From an uncultured Pelagibacteraceae bacterium (lineage in GTDB: Bacteria; Pseudomonadota; Alphaproteobacteria; Pelagibacterales; Pelagibacteraceae), in contig CACKXR010000001.1 in the NCBI GenBank assembly GCA_902604175.1, positions 1-64,000 on the forward strand: 64,000 nt of DNA. Reading direction: 5' to 3'. Numbering within the stretch: position 1 is the stretch's first letter; each line of letters begins with the position of its first letter. The position numbers were made by a program, and so were the translations under genes. This document shows positions 19,057-29,070 of this stretch, piece by piece. The notes under the pieces were generated by a model. That model searched no databases and was not told where the DNA came from. It worked only from the letters and a program-made list of their open reading frames with translations.

Positions 19057-20337
19057 TTATCTACCAAATTTAGTTTTTTTAATCAGTTGCTCGTACTGTG
19101 AACTCATCAATCTAGTTTGAATTTGGGTTACAGTATCAATTGCGACCACCACAACGATTAATATTGAGGCTCCACCTAAATAAAAAGGAATAGGATAATT
19201 TGCAATTAAAAATTCAGGCATTAAACACACTAAAGTTAGATATAAAGCACCAATGGTAGTTAGTTTGATAGAAATATTTTCAATATACATTGCAGTACTT
19301 TCACCTGGTCTAATACCTGGAACAAACCCACCATATTTTCTTAAATTTTCTGCAGTTTCTGTTGGGTTAAATGTTATGGAAGTGTAAAAAAAAGTAAAAA
19401 ATATTATCCCAGATGCGTAAAGCAACATATATAAAGGCTGGCCCTGAGTGAAAAACGAACTTAAATTTAAAAAAGTCTCATTATCTGAAAATGAAAAATT
19501 TGAAAAGGTAATTGGCAATAATAAAAGTGCAGACGCAAATATAGCGGGTATTACTCCTGCTTGATTTATTTTTAAAGGTAAATGTGACGACTCTCCACCA
19601 TACATTTTGTTACCCATCTGTCTTTTTGGGTAATTAATAAGAATTTTTCTAAGTGCTCTTTCCATAAATACAACAAACAATATTGTTAAAATTAGTAGTA
19701 CAAAAATAGCTAAAATCATAAATGTTGATACAGCACCTGTTCTTCCAAGTTCAAAGGTAGTCACAAGAGCTCTAGGTATTTCTGCGACAATCCCCGCAAA
19801 AATTATTAATGATATACCATTACCAATTCCTCTTTGAGTAATTTGTTCGCCTAACCACATTAAAAATATAGTTCCAGCTACAATAGTTGTTACAGTTGTG
19901 ATTTTAAAGAAAGCTCCAGGATTAATTACTAAATCTGCTGAAGACTCTAAACCAACTGATAATCCATAACCTTGAACAGTTGCTAACAAAACAGTTCCAT
20001 ATCTTGTAATTTGTGTAATTTTTGCTCTGCCAGTTTCACCCTGTGCTTTTAGATTTTTAAAATAATCGGATACACCAGTTAAAAGCTGCACAATAATTGC
20101 AGAAGAAATGTATGGCATGATACCAAGTGCGAAAATTGCCATTCGGCTGACAGCACCACCTGCAAACACGTTAAACATACCAAGTAATCCTTTTTGATTA
20201 CCATCCATCATTGTCTTTAATTGTTCTGGATCTATACCTGGAAGTGGAACAAATGTTCCAAATCTATATACCGCAAGAATAAAAATAGTAAAAATTATCC
20301 TATTTCTTAAATCAGTTGTTGATGATGAATCACTCAT
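19057..20337 (-). CDS. secY: Protein translocase subunit SecY
   Basis: SecY forms the pore of the Sec translocon in the inner membrane. Ten hydrophobic helices are visible over 426 aa. They include FVPLPGIDP at the start, the plug/TM2 region GALGIMPYISSAIIVQLL-like (here FALGIMPYISSAIIVQLLTG), the cytoplasmic YPKRQMGNKMYGG loop and GGFVPGIRPGESTAMYI. Four bases separate it from adk and nine from rplO. Its partner secE is at 43.0-43.2 kb. Confidence 0.98.
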   Translation of the reverse strand: MSDSSSTTDLRNRIIFTIFILAVYRFGTFVPLPGIDPEQLKTMMDGNQKGLLGMFNVFAGGAVSRMAIFALGIMPYISSAIIVQLLTGVSDYFKNLKAQGETGRAKITQITRYGTVLLATVQGYGLSVGLESSADLVINPGAFFKITTVTTIVAGTIFLMWLGEQITQRGIGNGISLIIFAGIVAEIPRALVTTFELGRTGAVSTFMILAIFVLLILTILFVVFMERALRKILINYPKRQMGNKMYGGESSHLPLKINQAGVIPAIFASALLLLPITFSNFSFSDNETFLNLSSFFTQGQPLYMLLYASGIIFFTFFYTSITFNPTETAENLRKYGGFVPGIRPGESTAMYIENISIKLTTIGALYLTLVCLMPEFLIANYPIPFYLGGASILIVVVVAIDTVTQIQTRLMSSQYEQLIKKTKFGR

Positions 20338-20346
20338 ATCAATTCA

Positions 20347-20799
20347 CTATTTTTTAAGTTGAATAGATCCACCAATTTTTTCAAGTTTTTCTATTGCAGA
20401 CTTTGAAGCTAAATCTGCTTCAATATTAATTTTATCTTTTACTTCCCCATTACCTAAAATTTTTAATTTTTTTGAATTTTTATTTATTAATTTTAATTTC
20501 TTTAATAAATCAGAATTAAGCAATTCTTTAGGATTAATATTTCTTTTATCAATATATGATTGAATTTTTTCTAAATTTAATATTGCTATTCCGTCTTTTG
20601 AAATGGGATTAAAGCCTCTTTTTGGCAATCTTCGATATAATGGCATTTGACCACCTTCAAAACTTTTAATGGCTACACCAGATCTTGATTTTTGACCTTT
20701 GACTCCTCTACCAGATGTTTTACCCTTGCCAGATCCAATACCTCTACCAACTCTTATTTTAGATTTATTTATCTTTTTTCTGTTATTTAAACTAATCAT
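20347..20799 (-). CDS. rplO: 50S ribosomal protein L15
   Basis: L15 is an early-assembling large-subunit protein with a long basic N-terminal tail. The glycine/lysine segment RVGRGIGSGKGKTSGRGVKG and the GFEGGQMPLYRRLPKRGF-type block (SFEGGQMPLYRRLPKRGF) are diagnostic. The length is 150 aa. It starts on the last base of rpsE; the usual rpmD gene between the two is absent. Confidence 0.97.
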   Translation of the reverse strand: MISLNNRKKINKSKIRVGRGIGSGKGKTSGRGVKGQKSRSGVAIKSFEGGQMPLYRRLPKRGFNPISKDGIAILNLEKIQSYIDKRNINPKELLNSDLLKKLKLINKNSKKLKILGNGEVKDKINIEADLASKSAIEKLEKIGGSIQLKK

Positions 20800-21314
20800 T
20801 ATCCTCTTTTTTCAACTATTTCCGAAATTTTCTTATTTCTTATTGCAGATATCTGTTTTGGTGAATTTTGTTTCAATAAAGCTTTCATTGTAGCTCTAAT
20901 AACATTATGAGCATTTGAAGTACCCATTGATTTAGCCACAATATCTTTGACACCTAAAACTTCACAAACCGCTCTTACAGGTCCTCCAGCAATAATTCCG
21001 GTTCCTTTAGATGCTGCTCTTAGAACAATTCTACCAGATCCATCTTTTGCTTTTACATCATGATGGATTGTTCTACCCTCTCTAAGTGGAATTTGGGTAA
21101 GTTTTCTTCTAGCCATTTCATTAGCTTTTTTAATTGCATCAGGAACTTGTTTTGCCTTGGCATGAGCTATTCCAATTTTTCCAGCTTGATTACCAACAAC
21201 GACTAGTGCTGAAAAACCAAATCTTCTTCCACCCTTAACAACTTTGGTAATTCTGTTTATGTGAACTAATTTTTCTAGTATATCGTCCTTTTTTTTATCT
21301 TTAAAATTTTCCAT
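20799..21314 (-). CDS. rpsE: 30S ribosomal protein S5
   Basis: S5 affects decoding accuracy and contains a dsRBD-like N-terminal domain (LVHINRITKVVKGGRRFGFS) and a C-terminal domain with GIIAGGPVRAVCEVLGV. I choose ATG 21314 (171 aa), one base after the rplR stop. An ATG at 21332 would add six residues and overlap rplR. Part of the spc operon. Confidence 0.96.
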   Translation of the reverse strand: MENFKDKKKDDILEKLVHINRITKVVKGGRRFGFSALVVVGNQAGKIGIAHAKAKQVPDAIKKANEMARRKLTQIPLREGRTIHHDVKAKDGSGRIVLRAASKGTGIIAGGPVRAVCEVLGVKDIVAKSMGTSNAHNVIRATMKALLKQNSPKQISAIRNKKISEIVEKRG

Positions 21315-21315
21315 A

Positions 21316-21672
21316 TTAAAATTCCATTCCATTTTCTCTTAAAGTTTCAGCAAAAACTTTAATTCTTCCGTGATATTTATAAGAACCTCTATCAAAATAG
21401 ATTCTAGTTATATTTTTTTCTTGAGCTTTTTTTGCCAATTTTTGTGCTACTAATTTAGATAGTTCAATTTTATTTACTTTAACGCCAGATTTAAGATCTT
21501 TTTCAACAGAAGATGCGGACAATAATGTTATCTTTTTTATATCATCAATTATTTGAGCTGAAATATTTTTTGCTGATCTTGATATACTCAATCTAAACCT
21601 ATCGTTTGAGGCAACTCTTTTAACTTTATTGCTTACTCTAAATCTTTTTCTAATACTTGTGTTTAGTTTCAT
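21316..21672 (-). CDS. rplR: 50S ribosomal protein L18
   Basis: L18 binds 5S r[23 protein letters not shown] and the C-terminal [20 protein letters not shown] are the conserved ends of the fold. The length is 118 aa. It overlaps the rplF stop by one base. Confidence 0.97.
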   Translation of the reverse strand: MKLNTSIRKRFRVSNKVKRVASNDRFRLSISRSAKNISAQIIDDIKKITLLSASSVEKDLKSGVKVNKIELSKLVAQKLAKKAQEKNITRIYFDRGSYKYHGRIKVFAETLRENGMEF

Positions 21673-22211
21673 TATTTTTTCTTTCCCTCTTTTTTGAGAA
21701 CGTATTGACCTTTTTCTCTAATTCCTTTTCCTTTATAAGGTTCAATTTTTCTTAAAGTTTTTATTTTGGATGCAACAGCACCAACAAGTTGTTTATCTGA
21801 TCCTGTAATTTTCAAAGTTGTCTGTTTTTCAACCGCAATTTTAATCCCTTCAGGTATATCAAAATCAATATCGTGGCTATATCCTAATTGTAAATTTAAT
21901 TGATTTCCCTTAATAGCAGCTCTATATCCTACACCTACTAATTCTAAAATTTTTTCATAACCAGCACTAGAGCCTATAACAGCATTGTTAATTAAGCTTC
22001 TATTCATTCCCCAAAGTCTTTTTGAATTTTGGTCAATTTTTTTGGGTTTTATAGATATTTCTTTTCCTTCTTTTATATCTAAATTAAACATATCAAGATC
22101 AATATTGATTGATTTTTTACCTAATGGTCCTTCAATATTTATTATATTACCAGCTAAAGCTACTTTTACTTTTTCTGGGATTGATATATTTATTTTACCG
22201 ATTTTAGACAT
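21672..22211 (-). CDS. rplF: 50S ribosomal protein L6
   Basis: L6 consists of two copies of the same fold and sits near the GTPase-associated centre. The N-terminal [25 protein letters not shown] strand, the central [21 protein letters not shown] and the C-terminal [23 protein letters not shown] identify it. The length is 179 aa, with one-base overlaps on both sides. Confidence 0.97.
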   Translation of the reverse strand: MSKIGKINISIPEKVKVALAGNIINIEGPLGKKSINIDLDMFNLDIKEGKEISIKPKKIDQNSKRLWGMNRSLINNAVIGSSAGYEKILELVGVGYRAAIKGNQLNLQLGYSHDIDFDIPEGIKIAVEKQTTLKITGSDKQLVGAVASKIKTLRKIEPYKGKGIREKGQYVLKKEGKKK

Positions 22212-22606
22212 TAAAATACCTTACAGATTATTTCTCCACCAACTTTTTGTTTTCTGGCATCAATATCTGTCATAACGCCTTTTGGAGTTGAGATTATAGC
22301 GATACCAAGTCCATTGTTTATTTTCGGAAGACCACTTGCACTTGAGAAAATTCTTCTACCAGGCTTTGAAACTCTTTCAAAAGCACTAATGACTGGATTG
22401 CCTGAATGATATTTTAATTCTAATAATAAAGTAGGTATCTTATCATTAGAATTTATTTTAAAATCTTTTATAAATCCTTCAGTTTTTAAGATATCTGCAA
22501 TTTTTGTTTTAAAATTAGAAGATGGTAATTCTACTTTTTTATGATTTCTAGCTTGAGCATTTTTAACTCTTGCAATCATATCTGCTATTGGGTCACTTAA
22601 ACTCAT
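22211..22606 (-). CDS. rpsH: 30S ribosomal protein S8
   Basis: S8 binds helix 21 of 16S rRNA and in other bacteria represses the spc operon. The protein opens with DPIADMIARVKNAQARNHKKV and ends with the conserved GVMTDIDARKQKVGGEIICKV. The length is 131 aa. Confidence 0.97.
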   Translation of the reverse strand: MSLSDPIADMIARVKNAQARNHKKVELPSSNFKTKIADILKTEGFIKDFKINSNDKIPTLLLELKYHSGNPVISAFERVSKPGRRIFSSASGLPKINNGLGIAIISTPKGVMTDIDARKQKVGGEIICKVF

Positions 22607-22617
22607 ATTTTTCCTTT

Positions 22618-22923
22618 CTACCAGCTAGATTTTACTAACCCTGGTATTTTTCCTTGTAATCCTAATTGTCTTAATGCAATTCTCGAAATTTTTAATTTTC
22701 TATAAACTCCATGTGGTCTTCCAGTTATTTCACATCTATTCATAACTCTGGTTTTTGCTGAGTTTCTTGGCAGTTTTGATAATTTTTGTTGTGCCCTAAA
22801 TCTCTCTTCAAGTGTGATTTTCTTATCCATCACTATTTTCTTTAAGGCTGCTCTTTTCTTGTAAAGCCTATCAGATAACTTAATTCTGCTTTTATTTTTA
22901 TTTATAGCACTCAATTTAGCCAT
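22618..22923 (-). CDS. rpsN: 30S ribosomal protein S14 (long, zinc-free type)
   Basis: S14 is a late-assembling small-subunit head protein. At 101 aa and without the CxxC pairs of the short form, it is the C-minus type. The C-terminus NRCEITGRPHGVYRKLKISR followed by GLQGKIPGLVKSSW is diagnostic. Confidence 0.97.
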   Translation of the reverse strand: MAKLSAINKNKSRIKLSDRLYKKRAALKKIVMDKKITLEERFRAQQKLSKLPRNSAKTRVMNRCEITGRPHGVYRKLKISRIALRQLGLQGKIPGLVKSSW

Positions 22924-22925
22924 GT

Positions 22926-23480
22926 TTAATTATCTCCTTTTTTTATAAATGGAAAATTCATTTTTTCTAATAATGCGAAACTATGTTCTTTATTAATTGC
23001 CTTAATTACAATTATAATATCTAGCCCTCTTACCTTGTCAGCTCTCTCAAAACTAACTTCAGGAAAAATTATGTGCTCTTTAATACCAAAAGTGTAATTA
23101 CCAAATTTATCGAAGCCTTTAGGTGATAATCCTCTAAAATCTTTAATTCTAGGTAGTGCAATATTAACCAATCTATCTAGAAATTCATACATTTTGTTCT
23201 TTCTAAGTGTAACTTTTAAACCAGCATTAGATCCTTTTCTTGTCTTAAAATTAGCTACTGATTTTTTAAACTTTGTTGTAACTGGTTTTTGTCCAGTGAT
23301 CTTGGCCATATCCTCCTCACAAGATTTTAGAATTTTTGTATCCATAGCATCTAAACCAAGGCCCATATTTAAAACAATTTTTTCAATTTTTGGAGCCATA
23401 TAAATATTTTTAAATCCAAATTGATCTTTTAACGCTGGCTGGATTTCTTTATTAAATATTTCTTTTAACCTAGGTGTCAT
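22926..23480 (-). CDS. rplE: 50S ribosomal protein L5
   Basis: L5 binds 5S rRNA and contacts the P-site tRNA. Recognised by KIVLNMGLGLDA near residue 34, ITGQKPVTTKFKKSVANFK, and the RDFRGLSPKGFDKFGNYTFG-type block (here KDFRGLSPKGFDKFGNYTFG). The length is 184 aa. Confidence 0.97.
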   Translation of the reverse strand: MTPRLKEIFNKEIQPALKDQFGFKNIYMAPKIEKIVLNMGLGLDAMDTKILKSCEEDMAKITGQKPVTTKFKKSVANFKTRKGSNAGLKVTLRKNKMYEFLDRLVNIALPRIKDFRGLSPKGFDKFGNYTFGIKEHIIFPEVSFERADKVRGLDIIIVIKAINKEHSFALLEKMNFPFIKKGDN

Positions 23481-23725
23481 TATTTTTTAGCCTCTTTTTT
23501 TTTTGAAATTTTTTCATCTATTAGTTTGAGATTAGACAAATGAATAAAGCTCTCTTTCTGAAAAATACCACCTTTTTTTTCTTTAGTTGTTTTGACATGT
23601 TTTTTTATCATATTAATTTCTTTTACTTTCGCTCTATTATTTGCTCTATCAATTTCAATGATTTCGCCCTCTTTTTTTTTATCTTTTCCAACTAGAACTC
23701 TAACTTTTAAACCTTTTTTAATCAT
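23480..23725 (-). CDS. rplX: 50S ribosomal protein L24
   Basis: L24 initiates large-subunit assembly through a KOW motif, seen here as [20 protein letters not shown]. The protein is 81 aa, shorter than the usual 100-105, with a compact C-terminus ending in Lys/Glu. One-base overlap with rplE. Confidence 0.94.
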   Translation of the reverse strand: MIKKGLKVRVLVGKDKKKEGEIIEIDRANNRAKVKEINMIKKHVKTTKEKKGGIFQKESFIHLSNLKLIDEKISKKKEAKK

Positions 23726-23726
23726 C

Positions 23727-24095
23727 TTATAAAACCTCCGGTGCTAATGAGATGATCTTCATTTGTCCTCTGCTTCTTAATTCTCTTGTTACCGGGCCAA
23801 AAATTCTGGTACCAACTGGTTCGCCCTTATCATCTACTAAAACTGCTGCATTATTATCAAATTTTACTTTTGAACCATCATTTCTATGAATACCTTTTTT
23901 AACTCTAACAACGACTGCCTTATGAACTGTACCCTTTTTGACTTTACCTTTAGGTATAGCTTCTTTAACAGCTATAACAATAGTATCTCCGATACTTGCA
24001 TATCTTCTTTTAGATCCACCAAGAACTTTGATACATTCTATTCTTTTTGCACCAGTATTATCAGCTACTTGTAATTCTGTTTGTACACCAATCAT
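23727..24095 (-). CDS. rplN: 50S ribosomal protein L14
   Basis: L14 lies at the subunit interface and binds the silencing factor RsfS in other bacteria. The start [20 protein letters not shown] and the end [25 protein letters not shown] block ([21 protein letters not shown]) are nearly invariant in the family. The length is 122 aa. Confidence 0.98.
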   Translation of the reverse strand: MIGVQTELQVADNTGAKRIECIKVLGGSKRRYASIGDTIVIAVKEAIPKGKVKKGTVHKAVVVRVKKGIHRNDGSKVKFDNNAAVLVDDKGEPVGTRIFGPVTRELRSRGQMKIISLAPEVL

Positions 24096-24331
24096 TATTT
24101 TGCATTCTCCATAACTTGAAATTTTTTATTTTTTGAAAAAGGCTTACTTTCAATTATTGAAACTTTATCACCAGTTCTAAATTTATTATTTTCATCATGC
24201 GCATTATAATTTTTTCTAACTTTAATTACTTTTTTAAGTACAGGATGCGAATACTTTCTCTCAACCATTACAGTGACGGTCTTGTTAGGTTTGTCGCTTA
24301 CAACTACACCTGTTAATATTTTTTTAGGCAT
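24095..24331 (-). CDS. rpsQ: 30S ribosomal protein S17
   Basis: S17 is an OB-fold primary binder of 16S rRNA. The N-terminal [20 protein letters not shown] and the [20 protein letters not shown] block identify it. The length is 78 aa. Its start overlaps the rpmC 3' end by eight bases. Confidence 0.97.
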   Translation of the reverse strand: MPKKILTGVVVSDKPNKTVTVMVERKYSHPVLKKVIKVRKNYNAHDENNKFRTGDKVSIIESKPFSKNKKFQVMENAK

Positions 24332-24518
24332 TTAATTTTCCTTTTAATATAGTTTTTAATCTTGCTATTGTTTTTCTAGTTTCACCAATTTTAGCTGGAT
24401 TTGTTATTTGTGAATTTATTTTCTGAAATCTAAAATTAAAAAGATCTTTTTTGAGTTTCTCTATATTTTTCAAAACTTCATCTTTTGATAATTTTTTAAT
24501 TTCTTGTTTTTTCATCAT
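24324..24518 (-). CDS. rpmC: 50S ribosomal protein L29
   Basis: L29 is a two-helix protein at the tunnel exit that, with L23, docks trigger factor and SRP. The 64 residues contain [19 protein letters not shown] and an Arg/Lys-rich second helix ([12 protein letters not shown]), typical of the family. An alternative start one codon downstream is possible (double Met). Confidence 0.95.
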   Translation of the reverse strand: MMKKQEIKKLSKDEVLKNIEKLKKDLFNFRFQKINSQITNPAKIGETRKTIARLKTILKGKLNA

Positions 24519-24925
24519 ACAAATCTCTTAATTGTCTTTGTTTTAATTGGTAATTTTGCAGAAGCTTTATATAGAGCCTCTTTTGCTATTTGTTCTGAAA
24601 CACCATCAACCTCAAACAAAATTCTACCAGGTTTAACTCTACAAGCAAAAAACTCTGGTGATCCTTTTCCTTTACCCATCCTAACCTCAATTGGTTTTTT
24701 AGAAACTGGTATATTCGGAAAAATCCTTGTCCAAACCCTACCTTGTCTTTTCATATGTCTTGTTAATGCCACTCTAGCAGCTTCAATTTGTTTTCCAGTT
24801 ACTCTTTCTGGCTGCAAAGCTTTTAATGCATAAGCTCCATAATTTATGTTACTTGCTCTTGAAGCATTACCATGAATTCTACCTTTATGGGCTTTTCTCC
24901 ACTTAGTTCTTACTGGTTGTAACAT
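24515..24925 (-). CDS. rplP: 50S ribosomal protein L16
   Basis: L16 organises the A site of the large subunit. The start [19 protein letters not shown] and the block [20 protein letters not shown] are diagnostic. The length is 136 aa. It overlaps rpmC by four bases and rpsC by one. Confidence 0.98.
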   Translation of the reverse strand: MLQPVRTKWRKAHKGRIHGNASRASNINYGAYALKALQPERVTGKQIEAARVALTRHMKRQGRVWTRIFPNIPVSKKPIEVRMGKGKGSPEFFACRVKPGRILFEVDGVSEQIAKEALYKASAKLPIKTKTIKRFV

Positions 24926-25605
24926 TACTGTTTGCCCTCTTGTGGTGTTGCTTTATTTGTCTCTTGGCTAAATTCTCTCGCAAAAACTTCACCTTTGTAA
25001 ATCCAAACTTTAATTCCAATAATCCCATAAGTGGTTAGTGCTTCTGCTTCAGCATAATCAATATCTGCTCTTAATGTGTGTGAAGGAATACTTCCGTCAC
25101 GCAACCATTCTGTTCTAGCTATTTCGTTTCCACCTAATCTTCCACTAACAGAAACTTTGATGCCTTTAGCACCTAATCTAATACAAGATTGCATTGCTCT
25201 TTTCATAGCTCTTCTATAAGAAATTCTTTTAACAAGTTGTTGCGCAATATTTTCTGCAACTAGATAAGAATTAGTCTCAGGTTTTTTTACCTCTTTAATA
25301 TTTAAATTTACTTCATTAGTAGTAAATTTTGATAAATTATTTTTTATTTTATCAATATCACTTCCCTTTTTACCAATCACAAAACCAGGTCTAGAGGTAT
25401 AGATAGTCACGTAACACTTATTAGATGTTCGTTCAATCATAACTTTAGATACACCAGAATTAATAACATTTTTTTTAATGTATTCACGGATCTTAAAATC
25501 TTCTATTAGGTAGTTACCAAAATCTTTTTTCTTAGCGTACCAAACAGAATCCCAGCCTCTGTTCACGCCTAACCTAAAACCTACAGGATTAACTTTTTGT
25601 CCCAT
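24925..25605 (-). CDS. rpsC: 30S ribosomal protein S3
   Basis: S3 forms part of the mRNA entry helicase. [20 protein letters not shown] is the canonical N-terminus, [14 protein letters not shown] is the KH-domain loop, and [20 protein letters not shown] lies in the C-terminal domain. The length is 226 aa. Its first 17 bases overlap the 3' end of rplV. Confidence 0.98.
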   Translation of the reverse strand: MGQKVNPVGFRLGVNRGWDSVWYAKKKDFGNYLIEDFKIREYIKKNVINSGVSKVMIERTSNKCYVTIYTSRPGFVIGKKGSDIDKIKNNLSKFTTNEVNLNIKEVKKPETNSYLVAENIAQQLVKRISYRRAMKRAMQSCIRLGAKGIKVSVSGRLGGNEIARTEWLRDGSIPSHTLRADIDYAEAEALTTYGIIGIKVWIYKGEVFAREFSQETNKATPQEGKQ

Positions 25606-25987
25606 GTTTCTCCAATTTTTTTGTTTCTGATAATATTATTGTAACCGTCGACCAAGGTTTTATAATAGGAGCAGCTCTCCCTTTTGCACGTGGTCTGAAC
25701 CTTTTCATAACTATTTTTTTTCCACAATATGCCTCTTTGACAAACAAATTATCAATATCATACTGAAAGTTGTTTTCTGCATTTGCAACTGCTGAACTAA
25801 TAGTTTTTCTAACATCTCTTGTAATTCTTTTTTCAGAAAACTGTAAATCTCTAATTGCTACATCAACTTTTTTTCCAACTATACTTTTTAATATTGGATT
25901 AAGTTTTCTGACACTTGATCTAACGCCATTATTAATAGACTTTACAGTCTTTTCGTTATTTTTATCAATTTTCTTTTTTTTACCCAT
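25589..25987 (-). CDS. rplV: 50S ribosomal protein L22
   Basis: L22 lines the exit tunnel with a long beta-hairpin. The core is recognisable from VRKLNPILKSIVGKKVDVAI to the hairpin RFRPRAKGRAAPIIKPWSTV. A lysine-rich N-terminal extension brings it to 132 aa; this segment differs from the usual short start, so the exact initiation codon is less certain. Confidence 0.95.
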   Translation of the reverse strand: MGKKKKIDKNNEKTVKSINNGVRSSVRKLNPILKSIVGKKVDVAIRDLQFSEKRITRDVRKTISSAVANAENNFQYDIDNLFVKEAYCGKKIVMKRFRPRAKGRAAPIIKPWSTVTIILSETKKLEKHGTKS

Positions 25988-25989
25988 AA

Positions 25990-26286
25990 TTATTTTTTCT
26001 CTGCTGTAGCAGGTTTAGCTTTCTTATCTGCTGGGGTATGACCAAAAAAAGTTCTTGTTGGTGCAAATTCACCCAGCTTATGTCCAACCATATCTTCTGA
26101 AACTGTGATTGGTATAAACTTTTTTCCGTTATAAATTTGAAAACTAACTCCTACAAAATCTGGTAAAATAGTTGATTTTCTAGACCATGTTTTAATAGGA
26201 ATTTTTTTTGGGTCATCTTTATATTTATCAACTTTTTTGATTAAACTTTCTTCTACAAAAGGTCCTTTCCAAACTGCCCTAGCCAT
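25990..26286 (-). CDS. rpsS: 30S ribosomal protein S19
   Basis: S19 sits in the head of the small subunit with S13. The start [19 protein letters not shown] and [22 protein letters not shown] are diagnostic. The length is 98 aa. It overlaps rplB by one base. Confidence 0.98.
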   Translation of the reverse strand: MARAVWKGPFVEESLIKKVDKYKDDPKKIPIKTWSRKSTILPDFVGVSFQIYNGKKFIPITVSEDMVGHKLGEFAPTRTFFGHTPADKKAKPATAEKK

Positions 26287-27125
26287 TACTTAGTATCCTT
26301 CCTTTTGTTTCTTCTCTTAACTATGAATTTATCTGTTCTTTTATTATCTCTTGTTTTTAATCCTTTAGCTGATTGACCTGTAGGTGAAACAGGATGTCTG
26401 CCACCAGCAGATTTACCTTCACCTCCTCCGTGAGGGTGATCTACAGGGTTTTTAACAACACCTCTTGTATGTGGTCTTCTTCCCAACCATCTTGATCTAC
26501 CTGCTTTTCCAATTTTAATATTTTTTTGATCAGGATTACTTAAAATTCCTATTGTAGCTAAAGATCTGGAGTCAATTTTTCTAATTTCACCTGATGAAAG
26601 TTTAATTAAACTGTAATTTCCATCTAAACCACTTATTGTAACTGAAGAACCTGCTGATCTAGCAATTTTTCCACCCCCACCAGGCTGAATCTCAACATTA
26701 TGAATGTTGATTCCGACTGGGATGTCTTGCAGTGGCATACAGTTACCAATTTTAATCTCTTTTTTGGATCCACTTTCAATTTTGTCGCCTACTTTTATTT
26801 TTTGAGGTGCGAGAAAATATGCATGAGTTCCATCTTCAAACTTAACCAACATGATATAGCATGATCTATTTGGATCGTATTCTACTCTTTCAACGGTAGC
26901 CTGCATGTCAAATTTTTTTCTGTAAAAGTCAACATGTCTATACATTTTCTTGTGACCACCAGCTCTATTTATTGAGGTGATATGACCGTTATTATTTCTA
27001 CCTTTCATTGCATTTTTAGGAGAAACAAGCGACTTGAATGGTTTGCCCTTCCACAGTCCAGCTCTATCAACTAGAATAGTGCCTCTAGTAGATTTTGTGT
27101 ATGGTTTAAAAGTTTTTAATGCCAT
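26286..27125 (-). CDS. rplB: 50S ribosomal protein L2
   Basis: L2 supports the peptidyl-transferase centre. [20 protein letters not shown] at the N-terminus, [15 protein letters not shown], and the invariant [19 protein letters not shown] near the C-terminus are all present. The length is 279 aa. Confidence 0.99.
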   Translation of the reverse strand: MALKTFKPYTKSTRGTILVDRAGLWKGKPFKSLVSPKNAMKGRNNNGHITSINRAGGHKKMYRHVDFYRKKFDMQATVERVEYDPNRSCYIMLVKFEDGTHAYFLAPQKIKVGDKIESGSKKEIKIGNCMPLQDIPVGINIHNVEIQPGGGGKIARSAGSSVTISGLDGNYSLIKLSSGEIRKIDSRSLATIGILSNPDQKNIKIGKAGRSRWLGRRPHTRGVVKNPVDHPHGGGEGKSAGGRHPVSPTGQSAKGLKTRDNKRTDKFIVKRRNKRKDTK

Positions 27126-27128
27126 TTA

Positions 27129-27422
27129 TTAAATTCCTGTTGTTAGATCAATACTCTGACCTTTTTTAAGTGTAATTATTGCCTTTTTATATCCTGAAAC
27201 TTTTACTTTTTTTCCTCTAGTAACTTTAGTTCTATTCTGCTTATTTATTATATTAATTTTAGTAACATTTACTTTAAAAATTTTTTCAATATTTTTTTTA
27301 AGATTTTTTTTATTAGCACCATCAGGTACTTTAAATGTAATCTTATTTAACTCAGACAAATTTGTTGATTTCTCTGTAACAACTGGTGAGAGAATTTTAT
27401 CGTATAAATGTATTTTATCCAT
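27129..27422 (-). CDS. rplW: 50S ribosomal protein L23
   Basis: L23 is the main docking site for trigger factor and SRP at the tunnel exit. It is recognised by ILSPVVTEKSTNLSELNKIT and the internal loop KQNRTKVTRGKKVKVSGYKK. The length is 97 aa. It is less conserved than its neighbours, but position and motifs agree. Confidence 0.96.
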   Translation of the reverse strand: MDKIHLYDKILSPVVTEKSTNLSELNKITFKVPDGANKKNLKKNIEKIFKVNVTKINIINKQNRTKVTRGKKVKVSGYKKAIITLKKGQSIDLTTGI

Positions 27423-27423
27423 T

Positions 27424-28047
27424 TTAAGAATATCTCTTTTCTAGTTCTTTTACTGAGCTTTCTGTAAATACAACTTTTTTAAATTTAATAATGTCGTAGG
27501 CACTAAAATGATTAACATCTGTAACTTTAACATTTGGAATATTTCTTGCTGATTTTTCAATTTTTTCTTTAGAATTTTTATCTAGTATTAATAGTGAGTT
27601 TGAAATTTCTAACTTGTTAATTATTAAACTCATTTCCTTAGTTTTTTTAATTTCAGAATTAAAATCATTTAAGATTAATAAATTTTTATTATTATTCTTT
27701 TCAGTAATTAGTGATGCAATACTCAATTTTTTTTCATTTTTATTTAATTTTCTTTTTTTATACGCTAGCTCACCTTTTGGTCCATGAGCTACACCACCAC
27801 CAACAAAAATAGGAGCTTTTCTACTTGCGTGTCTAGCACCACCCGTTCCTTTTTGTGCATAAATTTTTGATGTTGGACCTTTAACTTCATTTTGCTGCTT
27901 CGTTTTTGCATGTCTACCTTTATAATTTGCGTTAGTTTTATAAAGTACACTACTAACAAGTTTGTTATTAACTTTTGCTGAGAAAATTTTATCTAGCACC
28001 TCAATACTATCTTTTTTTCCATCAATACTAATTTTATCTAATTTCAT
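27424..28047 (-). CDS. rplD: 50S ribosomal protein L4
   Basis: L4 extends a loop into the exit tunnel and in E. coli represses the S10 operon. The loop block QKGTGGARHASRKAPIFVGG followed by GVAHGPKG is diagnostic; the C-terminal alpha/beta domain is AT-driven and divergent (Ile, Lys and Asn rich). The length is 207 aa. No S10-type leader is visible upstream of rpsJ, so autoregulation by L4 is unproven here. Confidence 0.97.
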   Translation of the reverse strand: MKLDKISIDGKKDSIEVLDKIFSAKVNNKLVSSVLYKTNANYKGRHAKTKQQNEVKGPTSKIYAQKGTGGARHASRKAPIFVGGGVAHGPKGELAYKKRKLNKNEKKLSIASLITEKNNNKNLLILNDFNSEIKKTKEMSLIINKLEISNSLLILDKNSKEKIEKSARNIPNVKVTDVNHFSAYDIIKFKKVVFTESSVKELEKRYS

Positions 28048-28757
28048 TATTTTTTCTTTTTATCAGGTGTTTTTTTTGCTTGCTCTGCAGCAGCTAGTTT
28101 TTCAGTTATAGTCATTTTACTTACTTTTTTTACTGAACCCTTAATTAATACCTCTGAATTTTTTGAACCTGGAATTGATCCTTTTAAATAAAGTAGTTCG
28201 TTTTCTAAATCTGCTTTGATAATTTCAATATTTTGCATAGTTCTTAATTTGTCACCCATATGGCCAGCCATTTTCTTACCTTTAAAAACTTTCCCTGGAT
28301 CCTGGCTATGACCTGTTGAACCATGTGCTCTATGAGAAATAGATACTCCGTGACTGGCTCTTAAACCACCAAAATTATGTCTTTTCATAGCACCTGCAAA
28401 ACCTTTACCAATAGTTTTTGATCTTGTGTCTACAAATTTAGTATCCTTAAAAATTTCCAAACCAAACTCATTACCTTCTTTATAGACTGATGTATCGTTT
28501 ACTCTAAATTCTTTTAATTTTTTTTTTGCTTCAGTATTTTTTTTGGTAAAAAAACCTTTCATTGCTTTTGTTAGCTTCGAATTTTTAATCTTACCATATC
28601 CAAGCTGAACAGCCTTGTATCCACGTTGCTCTTCTTCAATAACTTGAATTACTCTCGCCTTCTCAACTTTTAAAACTGTGACTGGCACTATTTGACCAGA
28701 TTTATAAAATTCTCTAGTCATTCCAATTTTTTTACCTATTAAAGCTATTTCACTCAT
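28047..28757 (-). CDS. rplC: 50S ribosomal protein L3
   Basis: L3 reaches the peptidyl-transferase centre through a loop. It is recognised by LIGKKIGMTREFYKSGQIVP, RHNFGGLRASHGVSISHRAHGS (in part) and the QDPGKVFKGKKMAGHMG block. A Lys/Ala-rich C-terminal tail gives 236 aa. Starts two bases after the rpsJ stop. Confidence 0.98.
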   Translation of the reverse strand: MSEIALIGKKIGMTREFYKSGQIVPVTVLKVEKARVIQVIEEEQRGYKAVQLGYGKIKNSKLTKAMKGFFTKKNTEAKKKLKEFRVNDTSVYKEGNEFGLEIFKDTKFVDTRSKTIGKGFAGAMKRHNFGGLRASHGVSISHRAHGSTGHSQDPGKVFKGKKMAGHMGDKLRTMQNIEIIKADLENELLYLKGSIPGSKNSEVLIKGSVKKVSKMTITEKLAAAEQAKKTPDKKKK

Positions 28758-28759
28758 AA

Positions 28760-29068
28760 TTAAATTTTTATTTCTACATCTACACCGGAAGCTAAGTCTA
28801 ATTTCATTAATGCTTCAACCGTTTGAGGTGTTGGTTCAATTATATCTATTAATCTCTTGTGTGTTCTAGATTCAAATTGTTCTCTACTTTTTTTATCTAT
28901 GTGTGGGGATCTTAATACAGTATATCTTTCTATCCTTGTTGGTAAAGGTATTGGTCCCTTAATTGTTGCACCAGTTCTTTTTACTGTATTGACTATTTCT
29001 TCAGTTGATGCATCTAACACTTTGTTATCATAAGCTCTAAGTTTAATTCTAATATTCTGTTTTTCCAT
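28760..29068 (-). CDS. rpsJ: 30S ribosomal protein S10
   Basis: S10 is a small-subunit head protein that also acts as NusE in antitermination. [20 protein letters not shown] at the start and the [19 protein letters not shown] block are diagnostic. The length is 102 aa. It follows fusA directly by two bases; the tuf gene commonly found between them is missing, so the str and S10 operons are fused. Confidence 0.98.
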   Translation of the reverse strand: MEKQNIRIKLRAYDNKVLDASTEEIVNTVKRTGATIKGPIPLPTRIERYTVLRSPHIDKKSREQFESRTHKRLIDIIEPTPQTVEALMKLDLASGVDVEIKI

Positions 29069-29070
29069 AA

